Shown: positions 12,601 through 27,600, counted from the stretch's first letter. The stretch: DNA of 64,000 nt from Montifringilla adamsi (GCA_017590115.1 JAGGNK010012448.1:1448703-1512702), one strand, 5' to 3'. Notes: generated by a model not told the origin, from the sequence alone. Numbers and translations are program-made.

Positions 12601-15600
12601 CTATTTAGAATTTATTAAATTATTCTTACTTTCATCTGGTTTGGTGTTTGAAGTGATTGTTGGTGCTAAGGAATTCCAAGTAGAATGTGCAGATGAAGTG
12701 ATAAGCCTGCTGGAAAGTGGAAATGCAGCTCGTCACACAGGCACAACACAGATGAATGAGCACTCTAGTCGATCTCATGCCATTTTTACCATCAGTATTC
12801 ATCAGAAGCAGTCCACAGAGTATCAGAATGCTGCACAGGATCCGATCGCTTCAAAGTTTCATTTTGTGGATTTGGCAGGATCAGAAAGGGTAGCAAAGAC
12901 TGGAAATACTGGTGAACGCTTCAAAGAATCAGTTCAGATCAATAGTGGTCTCTTGGCCTTGGGAAATGTCATCAGTGCCCTTGGAGACCCAAAAAGGAAA
13001 AGTGTGCATATTCCATACAGGGATGCTAAAATCACTCGTATTCTGAAAGATTCCCTTGGAGGAAATGCCAAGACTGTTATGATAACATGTATAAGTCCAT
13101 CCTCAATGGACTTTGATGAATCTTTAAATTCCCTCAAATATGCCAACAGAGCAAAAAACATTAGAAATAAACCAGTAGTAAATTACAACCCAGAAAAAGA
13201 GCGAATTGATGAAATGGAACTTGAAATCAGATTGCTTCGGGAAGCTTTGCAGAGCCAGCAGGACAATAATCAACATTTACATGACTTAAATGAAGAAAAA
13301 GCCCGTATCAGTTCACTTGAGGAGCAGCTCACTCGCCTTCAGTTTCAATATTTCAGTTACAGAAATTGTGTAGATGAAGCCTTACCTTTTCTGGTTGATT
13401 TGAATGATGATGTTAGCTTAAGAAGAAGTCAGCGGGACAGGTTGCAGAGCTGGATCACTATGGTACAGAAAGTAAGGAAGGAAGCTGTCACCATGCAGGA
13501 GACTGACACAGGGACTGAGACCAGCCCAGTACCACATCACATTACAATTCTTCAGCTGAAGAGGGAACTAAAGAAATGCCAGGTATTTAATTATAAGGTG
13601 TTTATTTAAAAAACTAAGTAAAAAAATAAAATCTGCCAAAATTTGAACTGTATTTTGAAAGATGGATAAAATTGTCACCTGTACTTAATTTGACAATTAA
13701 ATTTAATTCACAGCTTTGTAGAATTTAATTTGGTAATCTCTGGGACATAGGTGTTTTGTAATGGATGTTTGAATACACAATCAGTGACAACAGAGATAAG
13801 TGAAGTAATGTTATATTTTTCTAGTCAGTTTCAAGATGATTCTTCAGGCTGAGCTGTTTTATCTGTTAGATATTTGGTGTTAGCTATGCTAGTATGCTAG
13901 GTCTTCTGGCTGAGATGGAGTTACTTTTCTGTATAGCATCTCTGAGGGTGCTGTGTTTTAGATTTGTGACCAATACAATGGTAATAAGACAGTAATGTTT
14001 TTGCTCTTGCCAAATGGTGTTTTGTACAGTGACAGGCCTTCTGTTTTTCTGCCTGCGCCCCCCCAGTAAATAGATTGGAGGATGCATGAATAGTTGGAGT
14101 CATAAACATGAAACAAAGCAGATGACCTGAACTAATCAGAGAGATTTCATACCATATAATGTGATGCTCAGCAATAAAAAGGGAGAGGAGAAGATTTAGG
14201 GAGACTTAGCTGTATTTTATCCAAAACTGGCTGAGCATTAGTCAGCCTTGGGAGGTGGTGGGTGATAGCTTTTTCATAATCTCTTTTATTTTCTTTCTCT
14301 CTTTCACTTCATCGTCACTTACTGATCAGTTTCTATCTTGACTCACAAATTTTCTTTCTTTCACTTTCCCTTTGCTCTTCCTCTGTCCTCCTGGGAGATG
14401 GGGGTAGAGGGAAGTGCAAAGATATCTCTATGTGCTTAGCTACCTACTGGGGTAATGCACAACAGTCTGTTTTGGAAACCAACTTGTGGCTCAAGGCTTT
14501 CAAGATAATAACAGATTTGATTATAGTGTGCTAGAATAAACTTGTTAATACCTGTTTTGTTACAATGTTTAATGACTGTTGCAGGTCATGAAGCTGCATA
14601 TTTGCTTTGGGTGCTGATTTGTATGTGTCCTTGAATATTTAGATGCTTGATTCGTTTCTAGCTGTACAACAGCATCCAAGAATCATTAATGACTATTTTC
14701 AGATTTTGCTGGTTTGTTTGCTCTTTATCACTTTGTTTTCCTTTGCTTGGGAGAGCTATGACAAAACCACTGGCCATCAGCCTAATCTGGTACTTGGGTC
14801 TTACATTGTGGATGTCCCAGTACTCCAAGAACCACCTCATGGATAAAATCAGCAACTACACTTTTCCCCTCTTCTTCTCTGAGAGACATTTTGTGGAGAG
14901 AGGGGAAAAAGTGGCACCTATCCTTTCCTCTCCTCCAGGACAGTTTTTTATAGCCTTGATGTAGTGGCTTCTGAGTTCCTTCTGTATCCTTATGTAATCA
15001 GACTGTTCATACTGATGTGTTGTGATCCCACCTTTGATAAGGTTAAACAGCTATTTGGGGTTACCATATGGTTTGAGCATGGCAGGAACATGCTCTGAGG
15101 TGACTGATCCCTGGGGTGTCAGTATGTATGGGAGGAGTTGGGCAGGGCCATTGCTGCCTCTGTCAGCTTGTGATTTCATATCTGAACAGGCTCATTAACC
15201 CATCAAACTAATACATTATTTGAAGGAGTGAAGGTGACTTCTATAGCTGTGTTGGATGTGCCCCATGCCTATGGAGTCAGTATCTGGTGCCCTTAGAAAT
15301 GCAAGAGGGTCTGGTCTAAAAGCCCGCAAACAGGCTTGTGGTGGTCTGAAACTGAGAAGATGTCTTGGTCTGAGGCCACAGAGACACTAAACCAGAGACT
15401 GAACCCTCAACTATAATAGCTGATCTTGTAGTAGAGAAACAGTGGAAGCAGAGATCAAGTTAATAAGAGAAGAAGCAGCTCCTGCTCAGAGGAGGAGAGA
15501 GGAAGAATCAGAATAGACAGCCTGTTCCACGGCAGGATCAGAAAGGAGAGACAGAAACCATGAGAAGCGGAAGCTACCTGGTCCCTACCCATGACCTAGC

Positions 15601-18600
15601 TACAAGATAATGTGTAAAGATTTTGCCTGACAAGATGAGCTAATTGCTATCTGGTTGCTTCAGAGCTGGAATAGTAGGGCTAACAGTCTGGAACTAAAAG
15701 GTAGGGGAGCAGAGCATCTGGGATTCTTTTGCTAGGGATTGTGGGACTGACAGAGGGATTGGAAGAGGGTCAGCCACATCCAGGTTCCAGAGGTGAGTCC
15801 TATTGAGCATGAAGACAAAGTACTCTCTTAAGGAAGATATTGTCATCCAGTGAGGCATGTGGACTGTCACAGAGGAATATATTTAATGTTTGAGGGAATT
15901 AGGGGTGGTGGAGGTGATCTTCAGTGACATGGACAATAATCAAGCCTAGAAAGATCCAAACAATGTACAATGCACACAATCTGAGCAGCTGAAGTCTATA
16001 CAGAACATACAGACATCATATGACAGCAACCTAGTAAGGCTGAATTAGGCTGACTCTGTGGCACCAACTTTGTACAGAACAGTTTGCCAGCCCTAGAGAT
16101 TTACTGAAAATCTTCATTCCCTCTCCTTGATAAGGGCCTGCATCTCAGCTGTGGGAGGATTGTTACACAAGGTCTAGCAACTCAAAAGATAATGTGGATA
16201 ATCTCTTTACCCCCTTACTTGGTCAGGCCAGCATACTGGCTACCATGACCAGGAATTCCTCTGCTTAAGGGAAAGGGAACCATGGACCTATGACAAATCC
16301 CACCCTATAGTTCTATCTGTATGACTGTGAAAAGTATATGAGAAGTGGGGCAGTGCACCTATTTTGGTCCTGGAACTTTGCACATAAAGCAGTCTGTACA
16401 CAAAAGGGGAAGAGGCAGTGGTTTAAAAGGGTCTTCCAGGAAGATTACTGTTCCAGTTGCTGTCAACCAGTTCCTGAGATGCAGTAGACCCCTTCCTCTT
16501 TCTGGTACTGATTCAGTGGGCTTACAGCTCTGTGGGTTTGAAGCCCATGCTTCTACCATTTGTTACAATCTGGTCTAATCACAAAGGAGCAAAGAGAACT
16601 CTCAGTGAATAAAACAGAAAGAATTCTGAGGTTTGATTCGTCCCTGAAATGAGATTAAAACCAAACAAGATTTTATGTTAATACCAAAAAATGGATATGT
16701 TTTATTTAACAATAAAAGAGGGAAAAGGAAAAGGAAAAGGAAAAGGAAAAGGAAAAGGAAAAGGAAAAGGAAAAGGAAAAGGAAAGGAAAGGAAAGGAAA
16801 GGAGAAAAAGGAAGGAAAGGAGGGACAGGAAGAATGACAAAGACAGATTAAGTAGAAACATACCACCCCTCCATGGATCTTAATGATGTCTCATAGATCC
16901 TCTCCATCTGGTCTTGTGGTGGTGAGGGTCCCCTGCCAAAAGCATAGTATCCAATGGATTAGTATACATTTGGGCCAGGTGGGAATGTCCAGGTGCCTCC
17001 CCTGAGGCAGGGGCCATGTTTGACACTATCCCTTGAAAGACTTTGGGTCAGTTGCATCATTTTGTATCATGAACAGTCCTCTGGCACAGAGTCTCGGGAA
17101 CCCTTCAGAGGGCCTTTGACGAACCTTGACGCCCCCTTAGCTCCCCCTCATGTGAATATCCCATAGATTTGACTTTCCTGGGTTGGGGGTCCCACAGCTG
17201 AGCTAGTCTGCGTAGCAGAGGATGGGCGTCCACTGCCTCTGACCAGAGGTTTTCACATGCACTTGAAACCCTCCTCCCCCACTCTTTGGTGGGGGGGGTG
17301 GGGGGAGGAGTTTCTGCAAACCTGGCAGCAGATAAGCCTGGGGCTATGCCTCCACCCTGAACCCGCTGGGCTTGGCTCTTCTGTGAATGCTCTCCCAGCC
17401 TTATCCGTTACTTCCCAGGCCTGAGGTGCTTTAACCAATTTCTTTTTTTTCACTTTTCTTCTCTCGAATAGCCTTAGTCAGTTTAACTCACAGAGTTTCA
17501 ATCAGGAGGCACATTCACTTTGGGCTTTTGTTATGCAGCTTTGTTGTACAGTTTTGCCATAACAGGCAAAAAATCATTATGACAATGTTTAAGCTGTGAT
17601 AACATTTCAGTGTCTGACACCGCGGAAGGACTGTGCTGGTCTGTTGTAGGGTCAGACAACTATTCCTGTAGCATAGCCTGGGCTACTGTCCTGAGTGATC
17701 ACTGTAACCAGACAGAAACCACATCATGGACTAAATAAACTCAGTGGACATTTTATGGGTATTTTACAGGAGTGGTCTATATACTAAAGGAATGATATCT
17801 GTGCATAAGTCAAAGGATGAGAAGGGAAGAAAGGATGGTTAATAAGGTTTCATTGGATAGTGTGGGGCTTGAGCATGACATAAATGGTGTGGAATACGAA
17901 GTGGGGGTTGTACTACGTCTGACCAGGATGGAGTTAATTTTCTTCATAAATGCTTGCAGGGTGCCATGTTTTACATTTCTGACTAGTACAATTCTGATAA
18001 AACACCAGTGTTTTGGGTCTTGCTGTGGAGTGTTTGCACATCATCAAGTGAAGGAATCTGTCTGTGACTCCAGTGAATAGATAGGCAGGTGTGCCCAGGG
18101 ACAGGAAGAGCACAACCAGGCAGATGACCCAAGTCAACCAAAGAGATATTTCACATCATATGATGTACTCAGAAACTGAAAGGGTTAGGAGGAGGATTTA
18201 GTTATGTTAGCTGTCTTTTTGCGCAGGAGCTAATGGGCATCAGTCTACCCTTTGGAGGCAGAGAGTGATTGGTTTTGCATTATTTGACTACCTTTGCATT
18301 ACTTGTGTTATTTTCTCTGTTCTTTCACTTCACCTTCACTTACTGAACAATTTCTGTCTTGACCCACCAGTTTTCTTTCTTTTACTCTTCCTTGGGACTG
18401 GGGGCTTGGAAGTGAGGGAGTGTACTTATTTAGGTAAGTTAGTTTTCCCCTTAGTTAGGGGGAAAAATAAGAGAAAGAGAGAAAGAGAGAGAGAGAAAGA
18501 GAACTTTCCTTTCTTTTGGAAGTGTGTACTTAGTTGCATACTCTCAGCAGTTGTCCTGTGAACCCAGAAATTGTTTTGAATCCTGGGAAGATATTACTCT

Positions 18601-21600
18601 GTTAGAAGCATTATAGATATAATTACAATACAGGTATTTTCAAAGATATCAGTGAATTTACAGATAACCCAGGGACTAAGTTTTGCAACTCTTGTCTAAT
18701 ATTATCTAATACTATGCATGTAATATGCTAGTCTGTCTAATATTACAAAGTTACAGTCTCATCTCTTATCTCTTAGCAATTCCCTAGACTGTATTTCTTC
18801 AGCTATGGTCTCATAAAACCTCCTGTATTTCCTTTTCCATTACCATGCCTTTAGCTAACAGAGTTTCTAAACAGTTTGCAGATTTCTTTGTCTAATCACT
18901 TTCTAACATTTGCTTTTGTGTTAAACAACAAGTTTTGCTTTTCGGTGGCATCATACTTCTTTATGGTTTTCCAAATAAGGTGAAAATTTCAAAACATCTG
19001 GGAGTCTTAGCATACAGATATCCCATGAGGATCCAGTCATATTGCTAGTGCTGATTAGCTGTTTCTCTCACAGCAGATAATAGTCCTAGAGATGACCTAT
19101 GGAGAGAAGAGCTCTCAGCCTTCTGAGAGCATGCCTCCTAACAGAACTGACACATGATCAAATAAATAATTCTTTTTGGAAACATCCCCGTAATACATTT
19201 AGGAAGTACTTATATTGGATGTGCTGCCTTAAAATGTTGACTGTGAACATCAAAACAAAAGAAATGCAGGTTATTGTACAGTGAAAATCATCTCAAATCA
19301 AAATTAATTTTATTACTTAAAACAACTGTATACCAGTTGGAATCTGAGTGAACTTCTGATGCCAGATGAATACCTCAGAAAAACTAATTTGTGTTTTTCA
19401 TGTGTGGAAGGAGGCAGTGCTCCAATAAGTTAGAATTTCGTAACATCAACCCATTTTTAAGTTTGCAACTAAACTGATAAAGCTATAGATTGCATAAACA
19501 AATTTTGTCTTTTCTTTGTTCTCAAGCAATCTAAATCACAGCTTTTTTTCTTCCTTCTTGATTTTCTTCTGTGGCTTATTTTAAACCTCTGTTTCCCAGG
19601 TGCAAAAGAGTGTAAAAGCTGAGCTTAAGCTTAGCTGAAACTCCCTTCCCCAGGGAGTATGCCATCCACAGCCAGGAAGAGATGGTTAGAGAAAGGCTAA
19701 AATAAATGAAACGCTACAGACTCCAGAGCAGAGTTTGTATATGGACAGATTTAATAACTAGTAGAGGACCTATTATTATCTGTACATACACATTTCTTTG
19801 CTAGCAGCTATTGTTGCTTGGATAATGCTATCTTACATGATATTAAAGTACCAGACTGTAGCTAACACCCAAACTCATTCATATGTCCACCACCAGGACT
19901 CTTGTAGGAAAAAATAGGAAGAGCAGGAATGAGAAGGTTTGTGGGTTGATGTAACGTTTCAATACTTTGTCTTTGGCTTCTGCAGGCCTTCTAGAAGACT
20001 AACAACCTGTGGAAGTCTCCATAAATCAGTATAAGTTCATTCACAAGAACATATGAACAAGCATTCTTGTGTTTTCTTTAATCTTTAAACTGTTATCCAA
20101 GTTGCAGATTGAGAACAGCTGTTCTTATCGTTTTCATTAGAGAAGTATACTAATCACAAGATGCTGTGATCTTGTAGCTACATGTAACAACATACTAAAG
20201 AGAATAATTGAATTTAATATATACTTCAATAAATTAGGTTTGTTTGTGAGTACATTATCTCCTTAGGAAGAATAAAACTTGTCAGAACAAAATCAATAGA
20301 TGAAACAGAAGTGAAGAAATAGCTGCTAGAAACTGCAGATAACCACTTACAAAATTTGCTATACATACCTCAAGACTTTGCAGTTCATGTCTTTTAACAA
20401 TAAATGAGGTTTTATTTTGATTAATATTCCAGTTGTAGGAATAATAATGTCCCTTTTGCCCAGCTGAACTTTTCTTTTATTATCTAGCAGGTACTAGTCA
20501 TGGATGAAGAACTGTTTAGCCAAAAGAATCATGAAATGCAGATACTGCAGAATCAGATAAAGACATTACTACAAGAAAAGAAAGAACAACAGGAATTTTT
20601 AAAGGAGGCTCAAGAAACACAAAGATTGCAGGTACTTTTCCACTGGTACACATTTATCTGCATAGAGCCATCCTTCTACCATGTGAATGCATTCAACAGG
20701 TCCCTCAGAATTTTTTTTTACTTATTACCAGTCAATATTGGGGACATTTTGTTTTAATAAGAGCTGTTTCACAGAATGAGTTGGGTTCTTCTAGTGCATA
20801 TGGACAGATTTATGCACAGTATGTGATTGCTGGAGACTGTATATGAACCTAGCTGTGCCAGAAGCCTTCTGCATAACTTGAAGTGAACCATTCATGCTCT
20901 CCATGCTTCCTGAAGCATAACACACAACCCTCTCCCCAGATTTGTATCATTGTTAAGGAGTTTCAGGACAATTAATAGATTAGGATTTGAAAGATGCTTT
21001 AGAATTGGAAAAAGACTATATGGATCCTATAGAATGCTTTAATTGAAAAGTTGTATAGAAACTTATTTTGTTATAGCTTTATGAAGAATTGATCTTTATA
21101 AGACAGAATTCCATCCTGACTTTCTGATCATTGACCATTAGAGAAAACTGAGTGACACAGTGGAAAGTGAGGTAATGACAAAGAGGCTGCTTGCCTCTTT
21201 CTTTCTGTAGATCTTGAATTTGCTAATGAAATTACCGTGGCTAGTATGTGCATAACATTTCAAGGTTGAGAAGGCTGCACACAGAATAGTTAATATTCTG
21301 CTTGTGTTACCAGACATGCAGATTACAGATAATTTATTATATGAATTTTTAAAAGAGAAAAGCATAAACATGGATAACTAGTGCTCTTCTCCTTACTATA
21401 CTTTTTCTCCTTTTTCCTTTTCCTTTCTGATGACTTGGGAGAGTCAGTGGATTCAAGGTAAGTAAGCTAGTCATGATCTTTTTCTTCCTTCTGTCACTTT
21501 CTTTTCTGTCACTTCTGGATAGATTTTTTTTTTTAGCCTGCACACCATAGTGTCAACTTATACTGTGATAATGCTTATATAAATTTTGGAGGATACAAGG

Positions 21601-24600
21601 TAGCTGTCACAGCATAGATACAAGGTTCTTTCAGTATCAGAGACAGGAGGGAAGCTTGAGAGCTTTCAGGCACCATTTTGGCATTCAGTTCACTAAACTG
21701 CCACTTTTATTTAAAAACATACAATGTAAAGCAAGTGCTTCTGTCAAATATTTTACATTGTATTCACAGGCATATGTAATTTAATGGTACATGATAGAAT
21801 AAGGACTTCTAGAGTAGCAGGTATGAGGTAGGAGGTAATAAATGTTTACACACCTATGTATTTATGTAATGGGCATTACACTGTGTCATTGTATGTGCAA
21901 TTGTATCAGGGACAAATAGCTTCAAGGTGGATCAGTTGGCTGTTACTTCTAAAATGATAACAAATATGATATTCATACATATATTCTATTTTCTATTACG
22001 TAGGAATAATATGTATTGTATTCCAACACAATGTCAACTTGTAAAGCATTGTATTTGGAAGGAACTTGCAATCTAAGACAACAACATAAAGAATGAATAA
22101 AAATGTGTTACTCAAAGTAGAAGAATACAGAATGTATCATGAGCTATAATTCAACTATCCTGTTCTTGCTAGGCCAGATTCTAACCATATTCAAAAAGAA
22201 TCAAAAATAATAAAGTGAGTTGAAAATGGATATAATCTTGGCCTTATGGATGAATCAGTTTAGATAATGTCAGTACTTTTGAACAATGTATGGAGGATGC
22301 TGTAAGAGAAGCAGATAAGTTCTCCAAATTAGCATTATCAACTAACCTGAGGTTGGGTGGAAGAAAAAGCAGCAAGTGAACCTGAGATCATGTACATGTT
22401 TAGTTTATTAATACAAGTAATCTTTAAAGTGGAATTGTACAAAGTGGAAGAGGAAGCCCATATACATGTTTAAGTAATAAGACTGAGACCATAAGTTTAA
22501 TGTGAAAATATTTGTTTAATTCTCATTTCTCCATAAACACACATATAAAGCAAGCATGAGCTCCTAATTATGTCATCCACTTCTCACTAGATGCCTGGAT
22601 AGGCTAACATAACTAAACCGGGTGTGCTGTGGGAAAAAAAGAAACTCACACAATTACCTTGAGAGAGATTTCAGGTTAGAGTTACAATTTAGAAAGGTTA
22701 AAATAAATGTAATGATACACATTAAAACTGGTTTAGACCCACAAACTCAGATTACAGCCTGGCATCCTGTTGGCCGAGGTGGTGGTTGCAGTCCTGTCAG
22801 GTGATGATTGCAGTCCTGTTGAAGGCATGGTTGCACTCAAAAGTGGTGGTCCTGTGGAAGTTCTGGGCCTCGTCTGGATCTGTCCAGGCATGATGGGGGT
22901 TCCAAGAACCCAGTGGTCAGATTCAGGGGAGGGTATTCAGCACCTCTCCCACAGTGGACAGTTGCACAATGGGAATGATGTAATCCTGAAAATCATAGGA
23001 TATTTTTGGGAATCCTTGTTGGTCTAAGTTGTTACAGCTGTCCATTATGGTGGCGCTGTTGAGCCATTATGGCCCATTGGCAGAGATGACGCCTTCAGGA
23101 TCGGTGGGGCTCTGCTGGTGTTTCCCCAGAAGGAGTTAGCACTGCAGAGTCATTTGTGAAGAAAAAGAAACACTCCCCTCCTCACATGGTTTGGCTCTTC
23201 TCCTTATCTCATTTAACACCATTGTAGCCTGAGGTGTCAGCTGGGCATGTACTGGGCATCTACTGCAAACGACCCATCATTAACAGTTTCCCAGAAATGG
23301 TGTAGAATACTCAATTTTGTTACACCCCACACTGGCACTCTTTCTGTAACCCAGGACACCTGGGTAGGTCTTTCTGAACAAAAATGTGTCTAAACTTTAC
23401 TGGGCTGGTGAGTGGGAGGGGAGAAGGGGGCTCTGAGACTGATGATATGTCATAGAATTCTCAGTTTGTTGCAGAATTTGCCTGTGCCCTGCACGATAAT
23501 TTAGGGTCTGTGGGTGATTTACAAGATTCATGACCTTTGTGAGGAACTAGAAGTCATGAATATGATACAGAGCTTAGTTTTGCTTTTGCTTTATTTTTTT
23601 TCCCATGAGACGGAGAAAATGGTGGAACAGCACATAGTCATTGATCAGCTAAAATTGAAATTAGAGAAGTTTACAGATGTGAAAGCTTTAGATTTCCCAA
23701 GTGCTTATGAAGATGGACCAGCTGTCATGGCATTTGCTAGGAGGCTCTACAGTGTCCCAGTCACAAAAAACCTGCTACGTCCCCTTCACCTGCCTTCAGA
23801 GACAGAGATCCAAAAGGTAAGGTGTACCCAGATTTTCCCCCTTCTACTTTGTAATGATTATAGGACAATGATTAGACATGACATGATAACATATGATGTC
23901 TTTCTCAGATACTGCTGCTTAACTTCCCACTGAAAAACTAGTTTTGTAACATCTGTTTATGCCACAATTATCCAAAATATTTAAGTTTAAAATTCCCACC
24001 TACTAGTGCTATGGCTGTCATGTTTTCACCCCCCAGCTGGTTTCCTAGGGGTTTTGAGAGTTCAAGTATGAATCATTATAAAACGTGAATTATTATTCTT
24101 ACCAATATGTTGAGTGTGTGGGAAAATGAACTGCTATCAGTGCCCTCTTTCACGTTTGGAATGACTCCTCGAAGCTCTTGCAAAACGTTTTGTTACAAAG
24201 GTATTCAGAGTTATTATGGAAAATCTGTGTGATTTTGCTTACAAGCTCAGGTGGTGAAATATTTTTTAAAAACGAGTAATGAATTTCTAAATTATTGCAA
24301 GTATTTTTACCCATCACTATTTTTGTGTGCTTTTTGACAGGGGTATACCAGCCCCCCCATCTTGTCTCTGGCCCAGATATTGGCAGAATTCCATATTCGC
24401 AGGCAGATTATACTGAGCAAGTTAGAAGATCAAGATAAAGTCCTTCACTGCCACCTCTCTGATCAGAGTGATGAAGAGGAAGACAATACAGGCAGCGAAC
24501 AGAAAACCTCATATAAGTAATTTTTTTGTTGTTCTTTAACTTTTGTTACAGAAAAATATATAGCAAAGGTAGTATTAGTGCCTAATCCTTCCACGATATG

Positions 24601-27600
24601 AGACCATCTGTAATGATACTTACAGTAAATATCTGGGACCAACTGGGCATACTGCAAATTAATTATAATATATGTAGGTTTAGCAAAGATTGCACAATCC
24701 TTGCTTGTGAGTAAGAATCTACCTTGAAGACTGGGGGATTTGGTGATGGTGTGTTTGGGAGTGGTGTGGATGAGGAAGAAGGTATAAATGCTTTTGTAAG
24801 TTTGAGCTTCTTCTCTGTTAAGATCATCTACTTTGCATGATGCTTAAAGAAAAAGAAATCCCTGTGTATTTGCAGAGTAGCATGTTTATTGTTCTTTCAT
24901 AGGTGTTCTATAAACCAAACATGGACACAAAATCATTCTTCTCCATGCTTCCTTTCTGATGTAAGTGACGTGAAACGTCGAGGAGACAAGTCTGGTTTGT
25001 CCAATAAATCTGCGCTACAAACCGGCACAACTACAGGTATAATGGAAGTCATTAGAGCAAATCTTAGTACAGTATCAGAATATGCAATAATGTCTCTAGC
25101 AGATGTAATTAGTTTTCCCAGCAAAATATGTGCATTTGTTACAAGTATTTTTTGGTTATAATTCAGTGTAGGTTTTCCAATTTCTGTTTTTCTTTCCCAT
25201 TCTGAAACTGATGTTAGTAACCTCTATGTAATACCTACTAGCCAGAAAGCAGTTCACTTATCAAAAAGGTAGTCACATAAAACTCTTTAGTACTGCTTAA
25301 ATGAAAGAAAATGGATGCTATTATCTTACCAAAAATACCAAAGTGGTTTTTGGAATATTTTTCAGACTTGGGGTACTGAAATGCAAGTGCATACCATCCT
25401 TTCTTTTCCTGTTTAGACACATGGCAGGGAAGAATACCCTGCATTCTTCTCTCTTTTTGATTCTTGTACTTCATATGGAAGAACTGCACACAGTCAATAT
25501 TGCAGAGCACTACCTTTTGGATACAACATCTCTTCCAGATTTTATAACTGTATTTTGCTTTGTTTTTTTCAAGGTGAAGAGATTGACAGCCTCCAGAAAT
25601 CCCATGTTTTTAACATGCAGAAGTTAAAGAATTCAGAGTTGAGACTTGCTATGACTGAGCAAAAAATAAGAGAACTTGCACTTAATATCAAAAGTAAAGA
25701 GGAACTTATTAAGGAGTTAGTAAGAACAGGTAACTGGCTACTCTAGGAATACTGGATACTGTAGGGAATTATGATGTTCTGAAACAAAGGAAAGGCATTG
25801 AAAATGTAAAGTCCTGTATATCTTAGTTTTTACAGGATTATCTTAGACAAGAATACTTTTAACAACCTAAAAATCCATAGATTTTGCTAATTACTTGCTG
25901 TGATTTTTGATTACCGTCTACTCTACTATGAAGATTGTTTGTTAAATATTTTTTGTGCTTTGTTGATTATTGCTTTTATTCAACAGTAGTGTAATTGTTA
26001 ATGTATGGTCAGTGCTATCTCTTTGTACATGTGTATTTGTGCCATAGAGTCTGGGATTGGAGAAAAGATACATCATTGTATCTTCTATATTCTGTAACAG
26101 TAAAGAAATGGGAGTCAGAAGTGGATGAAAGAAAAAATCAGTGTCCCTGGTAGCATACATCCCTTGCACATCTGTCCTGATAGAGAAACTAGCCTTGTGA
26201 TGACAGGAAGGATCTCTTTCCTCAGCCCCTTCAATCACACTCTTCTCTTTCATTTACCTTCTCTTGAGGTGGTCTGAGAAAGATTCTGTGCCATCCCAGA
26301 TTGCCCGAACAGGACAAGTCACAGAGTAGAAACACAATCCAAGATCATATACTAATTATTAAGCTGAAAGTTGAGTAATAAATAAATGGCATATATTTCT
26401 GGGAAAAAAAAACCAAACAAAATTATGAAATACAGGATAGCCATTTTGCCAAAATCTAAAGTAGGCAGAATAATTTAACTCTGGCACTCAGATTGCACTT
26501 TATTTGGTAGCATGAGGTGACTCATGAAATGTTCAGATTTAGGACTCTCTTTATCTCCATTTCAGACTTAGAAGGGAACTGCAGGTTCCTTTAGTGTTGG
26601 AAAATGTATCAGAAATTACTGACTTAGCCAGAACAAAGTAAGTAATATTTCAACTCCAGAAGTGAGTATTACATTTCAACTGATTATCATGGTGGTTTTA
26701 AACTATTGTATATACTGTCTTTAAGGTAAGGATGCTCAGTCTGTAAGCAGGCAGTATTCTTTGAAGATAACTAAACTGGAGCAAGAAATTGAGCAGGCCA
26801 AAAGAGAACTGGCTGAAACGCAGAAGCAGCTTCAGGAGCTGGACAGTAAAGAGCTGAGAGATATTCCTGAGAAAGTCATGTTACAGAAGGAGTGCCAGAA
26901 GAAGATGGAGGCAGCTAAGTTGAAAGTGCAGGTATTTCTGATCTGATTATTAAGATGTGCAAATCTCTGTCTCACTGTCTGAACCTTAACACTCTGTAAA
27001 ATTCTTACCTGTTTTACATGCTGGAAGCTGGTCAGATTTAAGTAGCTAGTGGGAAACTTAATACTGTTATACTCAAAATGCTGGTTAACATCTCCTTGGT
27101 TAGATACATAAAATACCTTCTTGGTATGTAAGAGGCTAAGAAAGTATTGGAAGAGATGAGATTTCCATACTGCATTGTATATAGTCCAATAGAGGAATTT
27201 ATCCAAAAGAGGGTATTACAAATTTATTACTTGCCATAAATAAAATTGATGTTTTATGGAAATACTGGATAAATTGTAGGTCTAAGCAAATCCCTGTGAT
27301 GCCTTGCAAGATCGTTGCAAGACGCCTTGCAATATGCCCAACACAAGCATATTTGTTTGACACTAACCTTCTATTTTTAAGTTCTGCTATATCTAAGTTA
27401 GTATTCTGTATACGGCCAGCTTAGGTGCTCTGTGCCTCTCGATCCTAGAATGACAGGTCAGAAAAGTTCCATACAGAAAGAGGTAGTTTGCTTATTGACT
27501 TGAGCTCAGGACCAGCATTCTGACCACCAGCATTCAGACACCAGCATTCAGACACCATTGTGTCTCTGCAAATTTTCTAGAACTGTGGTTTCTGCTAGAT

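Larger units (their letters stand above)
13901..18445 (+). mobile_element. Decayed endogenous retrovirus (class III/ERVL-like) in KIF27 intron 3
   Basis: Two related + strand LTR copies (about 13901-14463 and 17908-18445) flank 3.4 kb of internal-like DNA. Between about 15350 and 16090 the + strand reads as a relic of an avian ERV gag gene, recognisable in pieces but broken by many stop codons and frame changes, so no protein can be made. The stretch at 16340-16590 may be a later internal relic. Part of the interior (about 16600-17640) includes a purine hexanucleotide tract and may be a nested insertion. The LTRs differ from each other a good deal, so the element is old, or the two LTRs came in separately. 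Same orientation as KIF27. Confidence 0.7.

Noticed and set aside
16345..16578. Open frames on both strands treated as a host gene
   Set aside because: They lie in the interior of the decayed retrovirus and may be a relic of it; no intact product can be supported.
22622..23027. Two open frames of 60 and 85 codons in KIF27 intron 4
   Set aside because: They lie in a repeat-like block and encode no recognisable domain.
27511..27556. CRISPR-like repeats
   Set aside because: Three direct short units without spacers in a vertebrate intron; a minisatellite.
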